From positions 2,046,001-2,110,000 of the forward strand of contig JABYQQ010000001.1 in NCBI GenBank assembly GCA_022605405.1: a DNA stretch of 64,000 nt, given 5' to 3'. Made by a program: the position numbers and the translations under genes. The DNA is from Earliella scabrosa. Its lineage: Eukaryota > Basidiomycota > Agaricomycetes > Polyporales > Polyporaceae. This document shows positions 59,616-64,000 of the stretch, piece after piece; position 1 is the stretch's first letter; the number at the start of each line of letters is the position of its first letter. The notes beneath the pieces were generated by a model. That model was not told the origin of the DNA, searched no databases, and worked only from the letters and a program-made list of their open reading frames with translations.

Positions 59616-60887
59616 TCACATCTCGTCAGCCCGCTTGAACGTCTTCTCGATAGTTCCCTCCTTCAGCTTGTAACCATTTGCTGCAAAAAGCTTCGACCGC
59701 AGGAACGGGGACGTGTCGTAGATATCATGTTCCTTTGCCTGCAAGCCACCCATCAATATTCAATACTCGATGTCCGGCTACTCGGAGCAGGGAAGACACG
59801 AAAACTTACGCGCTCGTCCAGTTCAGAAACCTTGACTGTGATCGACTCCGGCTGCTGGTAGTGCTGCAACTGATAGAACCGTGCCTTCTCCTTCACAATC
59901 TGGCCCAGGAGGAAGGCGAGCAACTCTTCATGGTCGCGTGCCTGCGTGAGGTACTTGCGGAATCCCTGTCGCGCCACAGCACGTCAGACCGCGCCAGACA
60001 GAACCCAAGGGAAGACGACTTACACGCTCGAGCGTCTTCTTGATCGACATCTTCTGTGCACTGACGAAGCTCCCTACCGCGACCGAAATCGCCAGGTCGA
60101 TATCGTCCGCACGCACGTACTCGCGCAAAGCCATCTTCGCGCTGGCCTCCGCCATGCGGATCATGCTCTCCAGGTGACGCACGGTGATGGGGAACGAGCC
60201 CGTGGCGAGGGATTCGCGGCGGAGCTCACCAAACAGTCGCGCGAGCTTCTCTTGGTCCATGTCGTACAGCTTCGGCCGCACTTTCTCCTTCGCGTACATG
60301 ATGTACTTGCGGAGGAGATCCTGCGGAATGATCTGCGTCGGGAGTCAGCAATCGTCAATGGAAGACGCAAATCGGAAACGCACGTCGGCATCCAGGGTAG
60401 TCCCGACCTCCATCTCGTCTTGCTGCGCATCGAACTTGGGGTGGCTGCGAAGATGGCTGCCGACGACGAAGCGAGCGAGCAGCTCGTCCTGGACTGGATC
60501 TACAGTGTCCTTCACAACGCATAGGACGTCAAAACGCGACAGAATCGGTTCCGTCAGCTCGACGTTCTGTTGGAACGGGATGGTGGGGTTGTAGCGTCCT
60601 CTGATGGGGTTTGCTGCGGCGATGACAGCACATCTCGCCTGAAGGGTGGTGATGATACCGGCTTTGGAGATGGAGATGGTTTGCTGCTCCATGGCCTCGT
60701 GGATTGACGTCCGGTCAGCGTCGTTCATCTTGTCGAACTCGTCGATGAGACAGGTGCCTTTGTCCGCGAGAACCAGCGCGCCGCCCTCCAGTGTCCACTC
60801 CTTTGTAATCGGATCCTTCCGGACACTCGCGGTCAGACCGACCGCGGATGCACCCTGACCCGTAGCGAAGACAGAGCGATGGGCGGT
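59616..60887 (-). pseudogene. MCM2: MCM2 3' part, right copy
   Basis: Second copy of the truncated MCM2, starting at the same point ([12 protein letters not shown]) and ending KRADEM at 59616. It keeps [22 protein letters not shown] and RHLESMIRMAEASAKM. The intron before GFRKYLTQ is about 60 nt and clean. Most differences from the left copy lie in introns, with silent changes in exons where I compared them. Walker A is missing as in the left copy, so a full helicase cannot be made here. Confidence 0.9.
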
Positions 60888-61122
60888 CGAGGATGGCAGG
60901 CGAGGAAGGCGAGCGCGGGGACGCGGAGCTGGAGGTGCAGAGCGTGGACGGCGGCGAGGGCGTGGACGGCGGCGAGAGCAGACGCGGCGGACAGGGCGAG
61001 AGACGAGAGGTGCCGCGGCGAGGGTGAGACGTGGACGGAGCGAGCGGTGCACGGCTAGAGCAAGCGACAGAGACGGACGACGAGATCTCCCGGATCGATC
61101 ATTTGCCTTAGGGCACTTTGAA

Positions 61123-61162
61123 GGGGCTAAGTTGAGTACAAGGGGGCTAAGTTGAGTACGAG
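61123..61162 (+). repeat. Tandem 20-bp repeat, right copy
   Basis: Same two units as at 50462-50501, part of the large duplication. Confidence 0.85.
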
Positions 61163-64000
61163 GGGGAGTAGGGCATCTAGAGGGGAAGTAGGGACCTGGA
61201 GAGCGGGCAAGTGAGTACGAGGGATGGAGGAAATACAGTCGAGGACGCACACAGGAGACATCGAGCCACGAGAGGCCTCTCGGGCATCTGAGCAAGTTAG
61301 AGAGAGCATGCGCTCCCTCGTACCGTCCCTCGAGCTCACTGTGCACGTACCAGCAGACAACGCACCATTGAAGAGACTGCAGAAGAAAATTTTCCTCCTG
61401 CTGCACCGAGTGAGACGGCCGGCGAGCAAGCAGATACACACGCATCTCGAGCGGAAAAGAGCACAAGTAGGCAGACATGGGCAGCTACACGAATACAGAC
61501 ATCGCGGACAGAGGCCAAGTGCTACTTAAGCGGCAGACTCTCGTTCCGAGGCTCCGGTCCCGCCGGCGCCTATCCTCACCCATTGGCGGTCCTCCGCCAC
61601 CGACGCGTCTTGCCTTCCGCCGCCATCTCTCCCTTCGCTCTCTCAGCCGCTCCGCTCGTGCACGCTTGCTGGCTGGCTACGCGTGCGGCTGCACGAGATA
61701 CCGACACACCGAGGAGTCGAGCGTGGTCCGAACTGGGATGCAGGTCAGCGATACGACGCGGGAGTCTGAACGACGTACCACGTCCGGGAGAACGATGAGC
61801 ACACGGCAGTGTGCAGTTCCGACGCGCTCGCTTCTGCCGTCGTACGCGACCATCTCCTGAGCGCATACAGTGTACACCGGGGGGAGGACACAGGTAAGTC
61901 CTGATCTCGTCCCTTGGATGCGCCCCCGTCCGTCCCTCCGCCTTCGTCTGCAACGATCTGCAAGTATCGGGTGAGCAAAGACACCGGGATGACAAGATTG
62001 AGAGAGGGCGCACCTGCATGCAGGTGAGTCTGGACCGCAAGCCAAGAGCAGGACGCGAAGCGGGCAACGAACCTCGGTCCTCGGCAGATGCACGAGCTGC
62101 CTGTCTTCGCGTCGCATACGTCTGCACATGACGGTGGGTGAGAATGGACGCATAACGGGACAGGTGAGTGTACTCACCGCATATACTAGGCTCCGCGTCC
62201 TGACCTTGCCCTGGAGCCACTCGGGAGAGCTCTCTGCCGTGCGTCCCCGCGGACGTTGGTTGAGATGCGCAGTCAGCACTCTGCGCACATCCATCCCGCG
62301 GGGACACGATCATCGTTGGATGCGGTTTGAGCGGGTACAGGTGAGTGTGTTCACCTAATGCTCGCACAGCTCGGATTGGAGCCGTCCGGGGGAGCATTCA
62401 GAACCCTGCCGTCGGCTTGAGCGGGTCGCATGTCCAGACAGGTCAGTGTCGTCGCCTCCGAGCCATGCATGCAGCCCTCTCGCTTTGGAGGCGTCCGGGG
62501 GCGCAGCAAGTGCTGCCTGCCATGCGCACTTGTTCCTACACGGCGACGAGCTGTCAGGAACCTGCAAAGCCATCCAGGGGGTGTCTGGGACTGACTCGTG
62601 ATGCGCATGTCCGTGACGGGAGGTACTCACTGTGCGCTGCGAGCAGACCGGGTTCCCGTCCAAAATTGGGCCTGCGCAGTTGTGAGGGAGATGTACGAGT
62701 CTGCGACATTGACAGGCTGCGTGCAATCCCGCCTCCTGGCCGAGCGAGCAGAAGCCGTCTCGATCGCGCATGTCTCGGCATGCGATGCGGTCACTCCGGG
62801 CGTCGGTGCATCACCGAGATGGCGGTAGGAGCCGTGCGCGTGAGAGGCTGGACGTCCTGAGCGGGTGTGCTGTTGTGTGTCGCCAAAGTGGCCTTGTACG
62901 CGCAGGAACCGCGGAATAGGCATCCCACCCTGGCGCGGAGCTGTGCGGGCAGTGTCCGGGACTTGCATGTCGGTCTACCGACGCATAAGCGGGTAGCGTC
63001 CAGTGCCGCATGTCAGTATGCGCAGCGTGTGTCTGGAGAGAGAAGGACACGCACGGGAGGTGCAACGAGTCACAGGGCAAGCAGGACTCAGGAGGGGCTT
63101 GAGCGGACTATGAACAGGAACTCACCATCGGACGGACACCATGATTCATGATTCATGCATGCTCACTGACAACACTTGATCTACAAGTCAGAGTGCATGT
63201 CAGCTGCAATTGCGACAAACAGACCGGCGCACGGAATACTCACGAGATGACTTCTGAACGGCCCTTGTGCGTTGTAAGATGAAGGAACAGGTCATGAAGG
63301 AGATAGCGGCGTCGGGGAGGCAGGAGTTGTGGGGATCCCAACAATTCAAGAACACGATCAAACGGTACGTACACTCAATCCCCTTCCACGCACGCATGCA
63401 TCTGGACACATCTCAGTCTTGCCGTAGGTTCGCGCTGCCGCACAAGGGCGAATATCTACACCAATCGTCGAATCGTCGTCAGCTTCACATAGCATCGAGG
63501 ACGCGAATGCACTCACCGGGGGTCAAACGTCTACAAGGAGGAGGACAAGATCCGACTTGAAGACCAGAGACTTGCTCGCGACTCTCGCCGTGGCGCGCTG
63601 GCTGTCGACATTGTAGCGAGCGTAAGCGGGAGCAAATTGAGACCAAGTCTAGAGCGTTCAGACCTTCACACTCTGCAAGCGACACTCCCATGTGTGAAGC
63701 AGCTCCAGCCGCGATCTCTCATGTCATGACCCATTTTCGGGATGTGGAGAATGGATACACGTAACACGACGGAATAGTGAATTGTGCGACCGCACTTCTG
63801 TCGCTCACTTCCCTATTCCTCCGTGCATGTGTTCTCGACGGGTTGCTCTAGCATTCCCCATCCTGCCCACGGAGCGATTTGATTAGCCATTAAACCAGTC
63901 TCTGGATCCCGTTCGCTTAGAGTTGTTGATCCGTCCAAAACACCGCTTACTAGTATTGACGTGATTGTATATGCAAATCTTTGACGTGATCATATATGCA

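Larger units (their letters stand above)
59212..64000. repeat. Large direct duplication, right copy
   Basis: Counterpart of 48,166-53,339 in the same orientation. It starts inside the HMT1 5' flank and continues to the window end, probably beyond. It lacks the foldback insertion at the MCM2 intron and the body of HMT1. Confidence 0.9.

Noticed and set aside
1..64000. tRNA, rRNA, CRISPR or viral genes
   Set aside because: No cloverleaf with a GTTCRA box in a sensible setting, no rRNA-like sequence, no spaced direct-repeat array and no viral protein motif was seen; a tool such as tRNAscan would be needed to be certain.

Overview
The window is a piece of an Agaricomycete (mushroom-forming basidiomycete) nuclear genome. 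Genes are broken by many short introns of about 50-60 nt. The gene set is fungal: a Dad2 subunit of the DASH/Dam1 kinetochore complex, ATP-dependent PEP carboxykinase, an Hmt1-type half ABC transporter, a fungal TauD-type dioxygenase, tandem F-box-like genes, and many copies of the basidiomycete multi-pass membrane family usually called DUF6534. A wood- or litter-decay basidiomycete fits, but the sequence alone does not fix the species. No tRNA, rRNA, CRISPR or viral gene was recognised. All family names come from recognising motifs by eye; no database search was run.

Layout. 0-1.6 kb: a decayed DUF6534 copy that starts upstream of the window. 1.6-14.5 kb: ordinary housekeeping genes, namely palmitoyl-protein thioesterase (-), a frameshifted aminoglycoside-phosphotransferase-like kinase (+), a TauD-type dioxygenase (-), a vacuolar-type amino acid transporter (-), a large M1 aminopeptidase (-) and DAD2 (+). 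14.6-33.4 kb: a repeat-built accessory region. DUF6534 genes and relics recur in paralogous blocks, together with a partial second DAD2, a 5'-truncated non-LTR retrotransposon with a visible target-site duplication, a roughly 1 kb unclassified insertion, and a non-coding module present three times. 33.9-48.1 kb: ordinary genes again, namely PCK1 (+), a small hypothetical gene (+), two tandem F-box-like paralogues (+), a glycine-rich RRM protein (-) and an Hmt1-like ABC transporter (-).

48.1-64 kb is a large direct duplication. Sequence from about 48.17 kb to at least 53.34 kb recurs from about 59.21 kb to the window end. Each copy carries the 3' part of MCM2, cut at the same point and lacking the Walker A region, followed by the 5' flank of HMT1. 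Only the left copy has the rest of HMT1. From about 49.96 kb rightwards I found no differences between copies in the stretches I compared (constant offset 10,661), whereas the part to the left is clearly diverged and the left copy holds an extra foldback insertion in an MCM2 intron. The GC-rich DNA from 50.2 to 59.2 kb has open frames but no recognisable gene.

The housekeeping genes do not form one pathway. PCK1 is gluconeogenic, HMT1 is a vacuolar-type transporter, DAD2 acts in chromosome segregation and MCM2 in replication licensing. The distinctive feature of the window is local genome turnover: serial duplication, gene death and insertion around a membrane-protein family.
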